From positions 28,209,446 to 28,273,445 of the forward strand of contig OY743172.1 of the NCBI GenBank assembly GCA_963555705.1: 64,000 nt of DNA, in the 5' to 3' direction. Source of the DNA: Ligustrum vulgare (Eukaryota; Streptophyta; Magnoliopsida; Lamiales; Oleaceae). Shown here piece by piece: positions 32,046 to 44,692 of this stretch. The notes below the pieces were generated by a model that did no database searches, was not told the origin of the DNA, and saw nothing but the letters and a program-made list of their open reading frames with translations. Every line of letters begins with the position of its first letter. The stretch's first letter is position 1. Position numbers and translations under genes: made by a program.

Positions 32046-34499
32046 CTCCTCCTCATGGGAACATTACAATTATTTGGATATTGTATGTAATTATTTCAAC
32101 TGTAAATCGGTGCAATATCGAATATGTTTACCATGTATATAAATAGCACATATATGATATCTCATATTATTTGTTCTTTGAATATATTCAATATTTTCAA
32201 TCATTTGAACATGCTGCATTGAGCCTTGTTCTATAATCAATATTATCAATGCATTTAATGCAGTTCTAAAATTTGAAAGTGACTTATTCATTTCGATGAA
32301 CAATTAACTTATTCACTTCAGGTGAATAATTAAACATAATTTTGTATCTTGAAAATCAACTGCTTGAATTTTCAAATATAATTTTATGCGACAATCACAT
32401 TTCATTACAAAGTGATTTTATTCAATGCATATGAAATATTCAGATCACAAAGTATTTGTATATTTTGATCAAACAAGTTTCTTAAAAACGCGAACTATAT
32501 ATTTCAGATATATTTAATCCTTCAAGGATTATACTGAATGCTTCGGCATTGTATACGTTTCACATTGCAATTGTCAAATTGCTACCACCAAATTTAAGTT
32601 GTGAAACTTTATATATGTGACGATTTTTATATTTTAAATAGATTTTCTCGAATCATTTCACCGCGATCCCAAAGTACCGAGGTATTGATTACCCTTTTTA
32701 ATCTCACTCATTGGTACTTCAAAGAATACTCCCAAAGTACCGAGTTGATGATCATACATTTTGACATCACTCATTGGTACATCAAAGAGTGCAAACTAGT
32801 AATTAGAGTAAATCATTTTTCATTATATATATTTCTAATAATCATATATTTATTGGCACCTATTATGCATTTGTCAGGCAAATAAAATATTGCATTTATG
32901 CCAGATCTTTGAAACATTAATTGCGCAACAAGTCCTATATTACGACTATACCTATAGGTATTTTACTAGCTTTGCACTTTTAAGTGTTTGGAATTCGGGT
33001 CCCAAGACTTCAGGTTTTGTAGTAAGTTTAATTTAGCCTGAATGCATACTTTTGCCAACTATTTTTATGTCGATTTTCTTCGACATATTTTCTTTTATTA
33101 TCCTCTCTATCATTCATATTATGATGCGGCTAACTTCGCAATTTGCTTTTGTATAAGTACTTTATAAAGTGTGTCGACACAATTATTATCTCAATTCGAT
33201 TTCTTTCCCCACAAGACATAACTATAGATATCTCAAATTTTCAATTTTCAAGTACTTGAACCTCTTCTGGAAATTTACAATTAATTATGTTGATACTCTC
33301 TCACGAGTATATGCCTCCTCAATAAGACCATCATAATCATCTGCTCCATTTTTATTTATTTGGAGATCTTTATTCGAATCAGATATCGCTACGCTTTAGG
33401 CGTGCCATACATCAATATAAGATATAGTATGAGATTTTATTAATCTCTTATACATCTTGTAATTATGTTATCTTTGAACGTTTCGTTCATATTTTCAATC
33501 GAACTTCTGATTTGTTTATCAATCGCGAGGATATATATAACATAATATGATGCAATTGTTTGATTTTAAGTTACTAATCTTCCACCTAATGTTGAGAAAA
33601 TTGTCCAATCAAATTGACAATCATTTTTTTACGTTGTAAAATATTACCCATTCGGGATATATGTTCAAACAACGCATTTTTCTCAACATTCTTTATTTTC
33701 CATATCAGTACATTGTAGTGGATCAATTGCACGATTAAAAAATTATATGAAAAAATTAGGCTCTAACCATAAGTCAATTATAATAGGGAGAACTATGCTG
33801 TTGGCATGATGCGTAATATAATTCCCTAAATAAAAATGTAAGTATTTTGTTCTCAATTAAATTAATTGGAGGCGTTTAACAAGCAAGAATGTTAAACCAT
33901 TTATCGATATCCCAACTAACACTTATTAAAATGTTGAGATTCATGTCTACTAACATTATCAAGACACATTCTTGATTATATAATCTGAAAATTTTGCTAA
34001 TAATTTAAAATTTGGGCAATAATTTCGCAAACTTCAAGTTGAGAACACCATGCAATCATCTAGTATATGTATCAAATCTTTTATATACAAATAATATTTA
34101 GATGACGAACGGGATAATGAAGTTGGCCAATTTATCACCCTAATTACTTTTTCAAAAATATAGGGAATTTAATCCCTATTTTAGCTAGTGACAGTCAAGG
34201 AATTTTATGAAAGAGAACAAACATCATATATGATTGAATTAAAGAATCTTCTGGTTCTTCATTGAGTATCCATTTTTAATTTCGCATCATTATTGATCTA
34301 GTGATGGTCCAACTAGTTATGCCAAATAATAAAATCAAATTGAACTTCTAGTTCAATTTAAGATATAATTTAATGATTAAACATTATATAATCATATATC
34401 ATTCAAGTAGTCAAACTATTCCATGTCCTTATGACATTAATTATATGTTTTCCTTTAGGGATAAACATGAACTCAAATGATATATTTTTCTAAACATAT

Positions 34500-36470
34500 G
34501 ATACTTCGAAAGCACGTTTTTATTACTCATTCAAAATCAATATGTCAATATTCTTTTGGAATATTGAAATTGTAATATCATGCTCTTTCAAGAGCAATTA
34601 ATATTATTTTATAATTGTTATGCTTCTTCGGGGGTAACAACATATTAAATATATTAAACTTGATTCAATATGAAATGAGATTTTGCTACTTCAAGAGTAA
34701 AAACGAAATATTCTTCTAGAATATTTTATTAGATAACTCAAATGAGATATTTTTAATGTGCTATATTCTGCTGGAATATCGATTTAGATCAATATTCTTT
34801 TGGAACATTGATTTAGATTGTTTTTTTTCTAGAATAGTGATACAATATTCTTCTGGAATATTGTACTATATTATTGAATGTAAAGCATACATTCAAACAA
34901 ATGTTTATTGTAAGTTGGCATAATCAAAACGATATGATAAGATCCAATAACTATACCACTTTCTATGAAAATTCAAAGTTAATAGAATACTAACCTTTAC
35001 TTTGAGCGGAAAAAAGAAATTATGTTATTCATGAACAAGTAACATGATAAATTGAAATATTTATCATAAAATAAAGTTGTTATTCTTCAGGAGTAAAAAT
35101 AAAAATTGTCCCAGAATACCAAATTAATAACATATCTCATAATATTGAGCTTTTCGAGAGCAAATTATATTCCTTTATAATATTTCATATGAGATAAAGT
35201 TATGATTCTCCAGGAATCACCATAACAATATATTATTTTATATCATAATAATCTTTTGGATTATTATTAAATTAGAATTTCTTTGAGAACGACAATACAA
35301 TATTTATCACATGAGCAATAAAATACTAGAATATTGAAACGTAGCAATAATGCTATATTCTTCTGGAATATTGATTCGAAGCTCATTCAATGATAACAAT
35401 AATTAATATCTATTATGCTAGTTAGGAGCAAAAATAATGAATTATTCTTCTGGAATAATTATATTGCAATTCTTCAAGAATAGTAAGTCAATATTCTTCT
35501 AAAATATTGATATTAATGATTCATTATATCTTTCGAACTAACAATATTTGTGTTTTACACGAGTGACGATAAAATATTCTTCTGAAATATATATCTAACG
35601 TGGGTTGTGTTTCTTCGATAACACCAAGACAATATTCATTTAAAACATATTTTAAATTATGTTTCTTCAGGAGCATTGAGTCAATATTCTTATGGAGTAT
35701 TGAAATTGTAATATATTGCTCTTCACGAGCAAGTAATACTATATATATAGGATATTACTTGGGTTACAAGACAAAGATAAAATTTAAAGATTACAAGAAT
35801 ATTGGATTAACATAAGCAAAGAGATATACTATAAATAAACAGTGAACATGGTTATCCAATCTTTGCTAATTTTGATTCCAAGATTTTAGGCTGATCTTGT
35901 ACCTCACAAATGGTGTAGATAAACATATTGATATAGGCAAAAAGAGATAATGATAAATTTTCAGTACCTTTTAGAATGAAAATTAATGTGCTGGAACAAG
36001 ATACGTCTTCTTTCGCTAACGAACTTATGTCGATTATTCAAAAATAATAAATCAATATTCTTCTGAAAATATTGAAAATTATAATTTGTGCTCTTCATGA
36101 GCAAATAATATTCTTCTGAAATATTAATTATAATGTTGTTCTACTTCAGGAGCAACAACAAATTATTTATAATAGACAGTTATATGTTTAATATTTTTCT
36201 GGAATATTAATTATTCGTTGTACTGCTTCAGAAGCATGTTGTATTTTTCTATTATTTCTTCAATAATAGGTCAATATTCTTCTGGAATATTGACAATTAT
36301 AATTTATACTCTTCTGGAGCAAAAAATATTCTTTCTGGAATATTATAATGTTGTGCTACTTCAGGAGCAACAACAAATTACTTATGATTGTCATATTAAT
36401 ATTCTTCTGGAATATTAATTATACAGTTGCGCTACTTCAGGAGCAACAACGTGATGAACTATTAATTTAA
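34500..36470 (-). repeat. Array of short hairpins (AATATTCTTCTGGAATATT and TGCTNNTTCNNGAGCA types)
   Basis: Over about 2 kb two short inverted repeats alternate. Type A is AATATTCTTCTGGAATATT (stem AATATTC/GAATATT, loop TTCTG), seen in exact or near form at about 34541, 34707, 34784, 34842, 35350, 35437, 35483, 35683, 36054, 36189, 36272, 36327 and 36400. Type B is like TGCTCTTTCAAGAGCA or GCTACTTCAGGAGCAACAAC, seen at about 34597, 34684, 35148, 35671, 35719, 36090, 36145, 36225, 36355 and 36430. Type A contains TTCTGGAA, a TTCnnGAA heat-shock-element core. No frame is open, so it is structural or regulatory sequence within the element's 5' untranslated region. Confidence 0.85.
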
Positions 36471-36964
36471 ATGATAAAAAAATTCAAAAATAACAATATT
36501 ATATAAATTAAACTCACATAAACACGAACTTTTAATTGAAGTCCCAAAAAAAAAAATTTGCACAAAATTTGGATTGCACTTTAATTTGTGTACATAATCA
36601 GAATCAGTTATTTGAATTAATAGTGTGATAATCAGAATCAGTGATATGAAATAACAGCACATTAATCAATGTGGAATCAATTTGCGTGCATAATTATAAT
36701 TATAATTTGGATTTACTTCAATCATGCTTATTTATTCAAAAAAATGTGGAACAAGAATATACACATCAATAATACACGTAAATCAATGAATTGAATACAG
36801 ACATGTGGAACTTGAATTAACAACAGGATTTGACATCGTTATGATGTACATGTATATACAAAAAATTCACGTGCCATCAAATCAATTTTGGTTCACATGA
36901 CAGATGATTATGCTTAAAAAATATTACCTTCGAACTCAATTTGGTAAAGATTCGTGCGATGACG

Positions 36965-37128
36965 TGTTATAAACTAGAGAGAAAAGTAGATACACTAATA
37001 AACTTGTATATTTTATTATGAACCGGAGCCCCATATATATAAGGGAAGAAAATGATATACAAAATAATTATAACTAGGGTTACATGGGTACAATTGTCAT
37101 TCACTAATACAAGATAATATTTACAACA
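36965..37128 (-). repeat. 5' LTR (164 bp)
   Basis: Partner of 31298-31460, followed on the right by the TTTTT side of the target duplication. The sequence inside it (CGTCATCGCACGAATC on the minus strand) is the place for a primer-binding site, but it does not match the common initiator-Met type. Confidence 0.85.
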
Positions 37129-37133
37129 TTTTT

Positions 37134-38631
37134 TTCGTTAATTTATATTTTAATAGGCTTTTTTAAGCTGAGCTAAACCAGAAAAAATTATAAATATAAG
37201 AATCATTAATGAATACAGAGAAAAATGGAAGGGGGAACAATGTTAATAATCAAGGCAGCCCTAAGATTTTAAGTGTCATATACGACAATTTAAAATTGTG
37301 CCCTTTCGTAGTTTCGATTAACTTATAAATATTTTAAGAAATATTAAGTTATATTCTAATAATAGTATTTTATTGCAAAATGTACATTTAAATATATTTT
37401 TAATTTTTTACATTTTATTAAAAAGTAAAGTACAAATAAATCTCAAAAGCACCTTTGAAACTTCTAAATGCACTTGTCTTCAATAAAGTATTGTTCAAGC
37501 CACTAACCACTTTGTACAATTCCACATGAGTAAACCTTAAAAAATAAAAAATAAAAAATTTTTAGTAATCCTCAAAATGCAACAATCATATAAAAACATT
37601 TCTTCTTGCATTTCTAGAAGCAAACCCACTAATTACTTATTTATAAACCAATCTTTTAAATTATAAACTCTGCAAAATCTTTTAATCTTCTATGGACTAC
37701 ATATCTTATTTTTTCAACCTTCAAGGACATGTTTATCACACAAGCATACCACAAAAGCATAGATAAATTAGAAATATATTATCGTTAATAAATAAAATTA
37801 TAGAAGATTGTTTCAAAAAACCTGCTCAATTAAATTAAGAATATAAATAATACATTGGACATGAGTTTATCTTTCAATCAAGTGATTAGTGAATATCAAA
37901 ATAGGGATATTTCTTCAAAGTATTTTAAGTTTTCAACAAGAATAATAAAAACTCAAAGATGAAAGATGGGTGATTGATCCCTTTACCGTTTGAGAAATGA
38001 GACAGTAAACTGAGATATAGTGAATTGAGATATGGAAATTGAAATGAAAGATCTCTTTGATATTTGGAAATGAAAATTGAGATTTGTTTAATCCATTAAT
38101 TGCTTTCAAATTTGGATTTTGAATTTTACTTCTTTGGAAAATGAATAAAAATGAAATTGAAAAGTTTATTTTGACATTTGCTTTGGCCATTGGTAAATGG
38201 AAAAAACTTAAGTAATTATGATTCTGATTGAGTTTTGTTTATATTTTGTCATATATGCAAATGACAAAGACCATTGTCGGCTTCTTGAAGGTTGTAGCAT
38301 TTTTTTATTATATTTTATAATGAAGCTATTCTAAATTTTAAACCAAAAAAATGTATTAAGATAACTTTTTTGGTGCCTTATAATTTTTCTTTATGTCCCT
38401 ATAATCAATTTTTTCTTTAAATGTTCTATAATAAAAAAAAAATTTGTGCCCTATAATATCAATGTCCTACAGTCGTATCACCTGCATACCCTGAGAGATG
38501 CCTATATTAATAATTTAGCATTGAGAGTTTTTAAGATTATCTTTTAAAACTTATTCAGCAAGGTGTTCAATTTTAGGCCGATTGCCTGTCTCGTTCGGAC
38601 CGTGGTGCCTGAATCTCTGGCCTGTGATCGA
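37134..38631. other. intergenic, AT-rich, probably old transposon sequence
   Basis: No coding gene. Phrases such as AGGCAGCCCTAAGATTTTAAG near 37254 and GCATACCCTGAGAGATGCC near 38485 look like the two ends of an old DNA element, but no duplication was matched. Repeated words TTGTGCCCT and GTGCC.TATAAT occur on both sides. The open frame at 37933-38190 (minus) has no recognised domain. Confidence 0.4.
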
Positions 38632-39132
38632 TAGAGATGACAATGGTGCAGGGAATACCCGAACCTGAACGGGTGGAAAATTCCAGACAAAGACGGGGAT
38701 GTGGTGGGGATGAGAATGAAAAAATATTCCCGTACCGGGGACGGGGATGACAATCTTATTCCCATCCCCGCTCCGTCCTCGAACCCCGTCCCCAATTAAC
38801 AATTTTCATTAAAATTTAAAGAAACAAACAAATATGAATATATATAAATTCGATTAATGTTCAAAACATATGTAAAAATTATTAGATTTAGAAAATGTTA
38901 ATATTGTTCTTACATGTTTTCTTATATTATCTGTATAAAATTATTTTAAAACTTAAAAAAATAAAAATTAATAACAAATAGGGATGTAAACGAGGATTAA
39001 TTTGCAAATCCCGCCTCGCCCCGTCTCCGATTAAATGGGGACGGGACAAGGATGGAAATTAGGATGATAAATCTTTAACGTGGTGGGGACACGGAATTGC
39101 ATCTCCGTCTCATACCCTCCCCGTTGCCATTA
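38632..39132. mobile_element. hAT-type MITE, about 501 bp
   Basis: It starts TAGAGATGACAATGG and ends CCCGTTGCCATTA (inverted, with a 3-base gap). The flanks GTGATCGA (38624-38631) and GTGGCCGA (39133-39140) agree at 6 of 8 positions, consistent with a decayed 8-bp duplication. Ends are rich in GGGGATG/CATCCCC words. Its TIR places it in the same broad group as 5566-6118, with a GGGGACGGGGATG-type interior in place of GGGTCGGGT. Confidence 0.7.
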
Positions 39133-39140
39133 GTGGCCGA

Positions 39141-39480
39141 GCCTTCGTGGGAATTTACACCACTACCCTTTTCCCACATATGTGTACACGTCAGAAGAAG
39201 CCTGGTTTCCTATTATTGAGGCATCACAGCTCAATAATCAGATGTATTTTGCATGAGAAATATTTTTCAAACAGTCTGCGGCCCGCCCACTTGTGGCTAG
39301 TTTAATTAATCTACAATTAAGATATATTTGATAAATGAGACAAACAAACACTAAAGTTTAAGGCAGCAAGAACCATCCTCAATTTTCTATTCCCTAACAT
39401 TGTCATAAATCCTCCAGTAAGAGGCTCTAAACAGAAGCCTGTTTAAAGGCTACCATTAACGTTCTCATATTTTCACCATC
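39141..39480 (+). promoter_or_regulatory. Upstream region of the phosphatase gene
   Basis: 340 bp between the MITE and the ATG of the phosphatase. No clear TATA box was fixed; TTCTATTCCC and CTCC-rich stretches near 39380-39420 could be part of the 5' leader. The hAT-type MITE at 38632-39132 is close enough to lie in the promoter. Confidence 0.3.
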
Positions 39481-42269
39481 ATGCCAGGCAAAAATGGAGA
39501 AGTAAGCACACCCTCTAATTCATTTCTCTTCATTTTCATGACTATTATTATTAATTGCATGGCTGAGCATATAATCTGCATTCTTAAAGGTCATGTGGCC
39601 GAGGTTGGTGGCTAGCAAGATCCTAAATAAGAGATTGGGTAGCAATAATTTTGTTGCAGATTTTCCATGCGACTCGGAATCTAATAATTTCCTTGAATTT
39701 CCTACTTTCGACTCGAAATCTCTACGGTGTAACAGCATCTCGAACGATCGCGGGCACTCAGAAAACTACAAGTAAGTAAGAACTTAAAACAGTACAGGAT
39801 CTGGAGCATGTGTAATTAATTTAATGTGTATTATTACATCCTATTTTCTTTCCAATAGGATCTTTGTTAGTACATGGAATGTTGGGGGAGTGGCACCAGC
39901 AGAGGATTTGAATATGGATGAGTTGCTGGACACGTACAATATTTGCGACATCTACGTTCTTGGGTAACTTATTATTTCAAGAATATATTTATAGATCTAA
40001 AACCAGAAATAAATATATATATATATACTTTTGATATAATTTTCTTCTACTTTTGTGTTATGATATTGATCATTAGGTTCCAAGAAGTTGTGCCTCTGAG
40101 AGCAGCAAATGTGTTAGGGCCAGAAAATTGCAAGATTTCCCTCCAATGGAATTCTCTAATCAGAGAAGCCCTCAACAAGAAATCATTCAAGAAAGAAGAA
40201 GAGTCTACTGAGAGTAGTAATCAGTACGAGTTCCGGTGCATCATTAGTAAGCAAATGGTCGGAATATTAATATCGGTCTGGATTCGTACTGAGCTTCGAT
40301 CATTTGTTCGAAACCCTAGCGTTTCTTGTGTAGGCTGTGGAATTATGGGATGTCTAGGAAATAAGGTATCGATTCTATTTTTTTTCGTATAAATAATCTT
40401 GTCAAAAAAATTTCTATGTTTGGTAAAAGTTTGTTTATAACAATCATGTGACAACATTTCAATGGATCATATTTTTTTGTTTGAAAATTAAGTTATTTGT
40501 TTCGATTTGTCAGAGATTCTCGTCCATAATCTTTTACTTTTCAAAGAAAATGAAACAACGAAATGTTTTCAGATCGTCATATATAAGCGATTTGTCAAAC
40601 ACGTGTTAGAGACGGGGCTGCACGTATTCTTTGGAATCTTGTATTCAATAGACTAAAAATGTTTGGCCCCCATTTTTTGGAAAAAAAAATGATTTTGAAT
40701 AGTATTTTGGGAGAATGTGGGGTTAAAAAATTGTAAATTTGACTAAAATGAATGGTTGAAATTGAGTGTTGAATGAATTTGGTTTTAAAAAAAGGGAGCC
40801 AAACAAGGCATAATCTTATCTTGGCTCCAAAAAATTGTGTTGCAGGGTTCAGTCTCAGTAAGATTTCGATTACATGAAGTGAGTTTCTGCTTCGTTTGCT
40901 GCCATCTTGCATCGGGCGGTAGAGAAGGCGACGAGAGGTACCGGAATTCAAATGCAGTCGAGATATTGTCCCGAACATGCTTTCCTAGAGGCTCATCTCT
41001 TGACTTGCCTCGAAAGATTCTTGATCATGAGTATGTTTATAATTTTTTTAGATCCTTCAAAACAATCCAAAATGATCCGTTATTCAAATGTCTTTTTGTT
41101 AATTAATTAGTGTCTTTGATTAATTAACCACATGATACCATGACATAGCGAATCAATTAGAGGTATAACAACCAATTAATTAGCCTAATTATGTCGTTTT
41201 CGATTCAAGCCACCTTTAAATTAAAAAACAACTTTATGTTTTAATTAATCTTGTATAGAAGTTAGTTAACTAGTTGCTAAAATCTTCATAAAGTTCGATT
41301 TCTGTCGGTAAATTAAAGTATTAATTATGATAAACATACTAACAAAGTTAATACTAACAAAGTTAATAAGATTTCTTATTTAAGTTGACTTCTGATTATT
41401 GTTTTTACCTAAATTACATTAAAACTCTTTGTCTAATTACAGTTTTAATTAATTATTAATATTAATTAATTGATTGGTTTGGCGCAGTCGAGTGATTTTT
41501 CTAGGAGATTTGAACTACAGAATCTCGTTGCCTGAATCAGCAACACGGCTGTTGGTAAACGAAGGAGAATGGGATGCATTGCTGGAGAACGACCAGGTAA
41601 TTACATATATATATATATATATATGCCCACCAGTCCACCACTTTCGCAACTTGTACAGATTTATAAATTAATGTTTATATATATTATAATTAATAAAGAC
41701 TGTAAATCTTCGTCGATGTCTCCATGATAATAAAGCTAAGGATGGAACTGAAGGAGAGTCAAGTGTTTGAAAATTGGCAGGAAGGAACCATAAGATTTGC
41801 TCCTACATACAAATATTATCCAAATTCCGACCAATATTATGGCGGATTAGAAGGCAAAAGAGGAGAAAAGAAACGTGTTCCTGCATGGTAACGTACATAT
41901 CATGCAATTTAATTACTGATGACGTGACATAATTATAAATTAGATTGTTTAAAAATTGTCAAAATATTTAGTTTTTGACTGATTAAAAGGGAAAGCATGA
42001 CAAAGTTTTGTGTGTGTTTTTTAATTGTGGGTAGGTGCGATCGGATAATTTGGTTTGGGGAAGGGTTGAATCAACATTTATACGAAAGAGGCGAATTGAA
42101 ATTGTCGGATCATAGACCCGTCAAAGCAATCTTCAGCACACAAATTAGAGTAACACGGAAATTGAAAGAGCTTCAAAATTTCTTTTCCTCGGAGAGATTA
42201 GAGCACATTCCTAGGTGCTTGGCCTTTCCATGGAAAGACCGATTCAACTTCCCAGACGATGACATATGA
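39481..42269 (+). CDS. Type I inositol polyphosphate 5-phosphatase
   Basis: The enzyme removes the 5-phosphate from inositol phosphates such as InsP3, or from phosphoinositides, damping Ca2+/lipid signalling. A model of eight exons keeps phase at every GT/AG border: 39481-39501, 39590-39771, 39859-39963, 40077-40365, 40846-41030, 41488-41596, 41736-41887 and 42035-42269, 425 codons. It starts MPGKNGE, then WPRLVASKILNKRLGSNNFV. Catalytic-domain signatures are FVSTWNVGG, LGFQEVVPL, VIFLGDLNYRI (family FWxGDxNYR), KRVPAWCDRII (family RxPAWCDRI/V) and LSDHRPV. It ends WKDRFNFPDDDI. No signal peptide or transmembrane segment is seen. There is no stop or frameshift, so it is probably functional. 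Length fits the smaller plant type I 5PTases. Confidence 0.93.
40657..40810. mobile_element. PIF/Harbinger-type MITE in phosphatase intron 4
   Basis: About 154 bp between TAA at 40654-40656 and TAA at 40811-40813. Ends AATGTTTGGCCCCC and GGGAGCCAAACAAGGCA form an inverted repeat around GTTTGGC. The interior (GGTTGAAATTGAGTGTTGAA, TTTTGGGAGAATGTGG) is the reverse complement of words in 28798-29618. It stops 35 bp before exon 5, close to the acceptor. Confidence 0.75.
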
Positions 42270-43728
42270 ATCAAATTTTTAGACATCATATGTGAAAAGC
42301 TTTTTATATGTATAAGTTTCTTAACCTCTGTTTCGCAACGTTTTGTTTATAAATTGTGTTTATAAACGATCTCAACGTTGCTATAATCGCTAAGGAAATA
42401 CAATCATAAACTTATATCGTATTCAATTTGTATGCTGATTGTGTATACAGCGTTATTGTCCAAATCAGCCTATCTTTTTAAGTAGATTTTATAAAATGGG
42501 AGGCTCAAGTTGGTCCAACAACTATAATCCAAATTTAATTAATTTTTCAAGTTGATTCTTTCAAAATTGGTTTTGTGTGCAATTTCCCATAAATGTATGT
42601 GTGACCCACCATTATTCTTTCAAGTAAGGGTACGTCCAAATCATTGGCACTTAAATGTCTATGAAATAATGTGATTGGAGAACATTAACCAATCCATGTA
42701 GAGAAATTTTAATTAAATGGGATAACTTGATGAGGCATGGTTACGTATGAGACATGGGTACGTGATTCATAATCTTAATTAAAATAATCATAACTACTAT
42801 ATTTTCTTGCATGAATATGAGATATGATTGGATAAATAGGTAGGTCAGAGGGGTCCAGAGAAATACGGGTGGAATTTGTCTATATTAATTCTAAATTTTC
42901 AAGTTGGTGGATGTAGATTATTTCTTTTGTTAATCTTAAATATAGAGAGAGATAAGAAGATATTGGTTAATTAAACGGATGAATATTTTGAATTGGTTAT
43001 TTATCAATTTTATTGTCGTTAAATATCTTTACAATATGAGGTCGTGATCTAATATACTGTGCTTTGCATTGAATTTGTATAGTTATATTATATTTATAAT
43101 AATAGTTATTTAACTTCATATTATGTTACAATATAAAGTTACACGCACATGAAAAATAAGAGGATTCATCGATCCATAAAAAATAGTGCAAAATAAAGGA
43201 TTGTAAATTATATCATCTTAAAGTTGATTCTCTATCTTTCCAATATTGTGCAAGAATTTGGATGAGAAAAAAATAAATAAATAAATTGAGAAAAATAAGT
43301 CAATTAATCTAATCTTCAAACTTTCAAGAAATAATACATAAATCAAATAAGGTTTTCTAGTTTTTCTTATGTATAAACAGGTCAGTTAATCTTAGGTCGG
43401 TTAATCTTATCTTCAATCTTTCAAGAAATAATATTAAATGATCAAATAAGGGTTTTCTAGTTTTTCTTATATGTATATAAACAGAATATATGTTTAAAAT
43501 GTCTCAAAGTATGTTAGGTTGAATTCCTTACAGGTAATATGCTAGAAATAAATCTCCTCAAGATTTAAATATAGTATTTGAGTAGTTAACTTATTATGCC
43601 ATTATTCTAACATGAATGTTTCTTTCCATTTCATTTCATGATATCATGAAATAATTACTTAACAATCTTGAAAATTTTACTGTATGAATATTTTCCATGA
43701 ATAAAGAAAGTTCAAAGTCTATACGATA
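42270..43728. other. 3' flank of the phosphatase gene; tandem duplication at 43301-43484
   Basis: No gene. The first 100-200 bp are probably the phosphatase 3' UTR. A block with TTAATCTAATCTTCAAACTT and GGTTTTCTAGTTTTTCTTAT and ending AAACAG occurs at 43301-43380 and again at 43399-43484. The rest is AT-rich and unremarkable. Confidence 0.6.
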
Positions 43729-44692
43729 AAGAGCCCGTTTGATAAGGCTTTTGAAAGGCCAAAAGCACTTTTAATAAAAATTGAAGGTGTTTGACTGTGA
43801 TTGAGAAAATACTTTTTAAATGAATAAACAACTTTTTAAGCTATTTTGGAGAAGCTCGTAGCTTAGCAAAAAAGTATTTATTTTTTTTTTTACAAAAAGT
43901 TGAAATATACAATATATCTTATATTGAAATTTATTGAAAATGTGTTATATTCCATAATTCCTATTAAAATATTATATTTTACTGATAAATAAAAATATAT
44001 GTTTTATTAATTAATAAAATTTAAAATATGTTGAAAATATATTATTTTTCATAACTCATATTGAAATATTATATTTTATTGATTAATATGAAATCATGTT
44101 TTATCAATTAATAAAATTTGAAATATGTTGACATCATATTTGTTTTCATAAATCATATTGAAAATATTATATTTTCACAAATCATATGGAAAATATTATA
44201 TTTTATTGATTAATATGAAATTATATTTTATTAATTAATAAAATATGAAATATGTTGAAAATATATTATTTTTCATAGCTTGTATTGAAATATTATACTT
44301 TATTGATTAATATAAAATTATAAATCATTTTTATTCAAAACAAAGAAATTATCTTTTATTAATTAATAAAATATGAAATTTATTGACAATTTTTTTTTTC
44401 TATAACACTTATGAAATATTATATTTTTTGAATTAACTAAAAAAATTTCAACATGAATTTCAACAATGAGGTGAAATAATTATTAAATTTTTAGTTAACT
44501 ATGAGATATAATTTAGTTATATAAAAGTACTTTTATAATCGTACTGTCAAACAATCAATTTAATGTTAACTTTTTATAGTGACAATCAAACAGTCAACTG
44601 TTTTTTGTCAACAACACTTTTAAAAAAAGCTCTACTAATAAAAACTCTACTCCAAAAAGTTCTATTCACAACAGTCGTGCTAAACGAGCACT
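43729..44692. mobile_element. MITE-like element with internal AT-rich tandem repeats
   Basis: It begins AGCCCGTTTGATAAGGC and ends GTGCTAAACGAGC, inverted around CGTTT. Flanks CGATAAAG and CTATTAAG may be a decayed 8-bp duplication. Between about 43910 and 44400 a unit of about 100 bp (TATTTTATTGATTAATATGAA, AATATGTTGAAAATATATTA) is repeated four to five times. The terminal CCAAAAGCACTTTT and AAAAAGTTCTATTC words are typical of plant MITE subterminal regions. Superfamily uncertain, perhaps hAT. Confidence 0.55.

Larger units (their letters stand above)
31298..37128 (-). mobile_element. LTR retrotransposon, 5.8 kb, short LTRs, no surviving polyprotein
   Basis: Direct repeats 31298-31460 and 36965-37128 are nearly identical, begin TGTTATAAACTAGAGAG and end ATATTTACAACA. 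TTTTT flanks both sides (31293-31297, 37129-37133). CTCCCCCTTG next to the left repeat is a polypurine tract in reverse (CAAGGGGGAG), so the element reads leftward, with its 5' LTR on the right. The interior has no frame longer than about 90 codons and no recognised Copia or Gypsy motif. Instead it has four diverged copies of a CCAGGAAAA/AAGGAAAAAGAGTACAG block near the 3' end and a large array of hairpins near the 5' end. It is either an ancient decayed element or a non-autonomous one. Confidence 0.85.

Noticed and set aside
34500..36470. CRISPR-like appearance of the regularly repeated short motif
   Set aside because: Units are inverted repeats with variable spacing and no unique spacers of even length. 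The context is a plant LTR element and there are no cas genes.
40595..40978. Minus-strand frame MFGTISRLHLNSGTSRRLLY
   Set aside because: It is antisense to exon 5 of the phosphatase and the intronic MITE.
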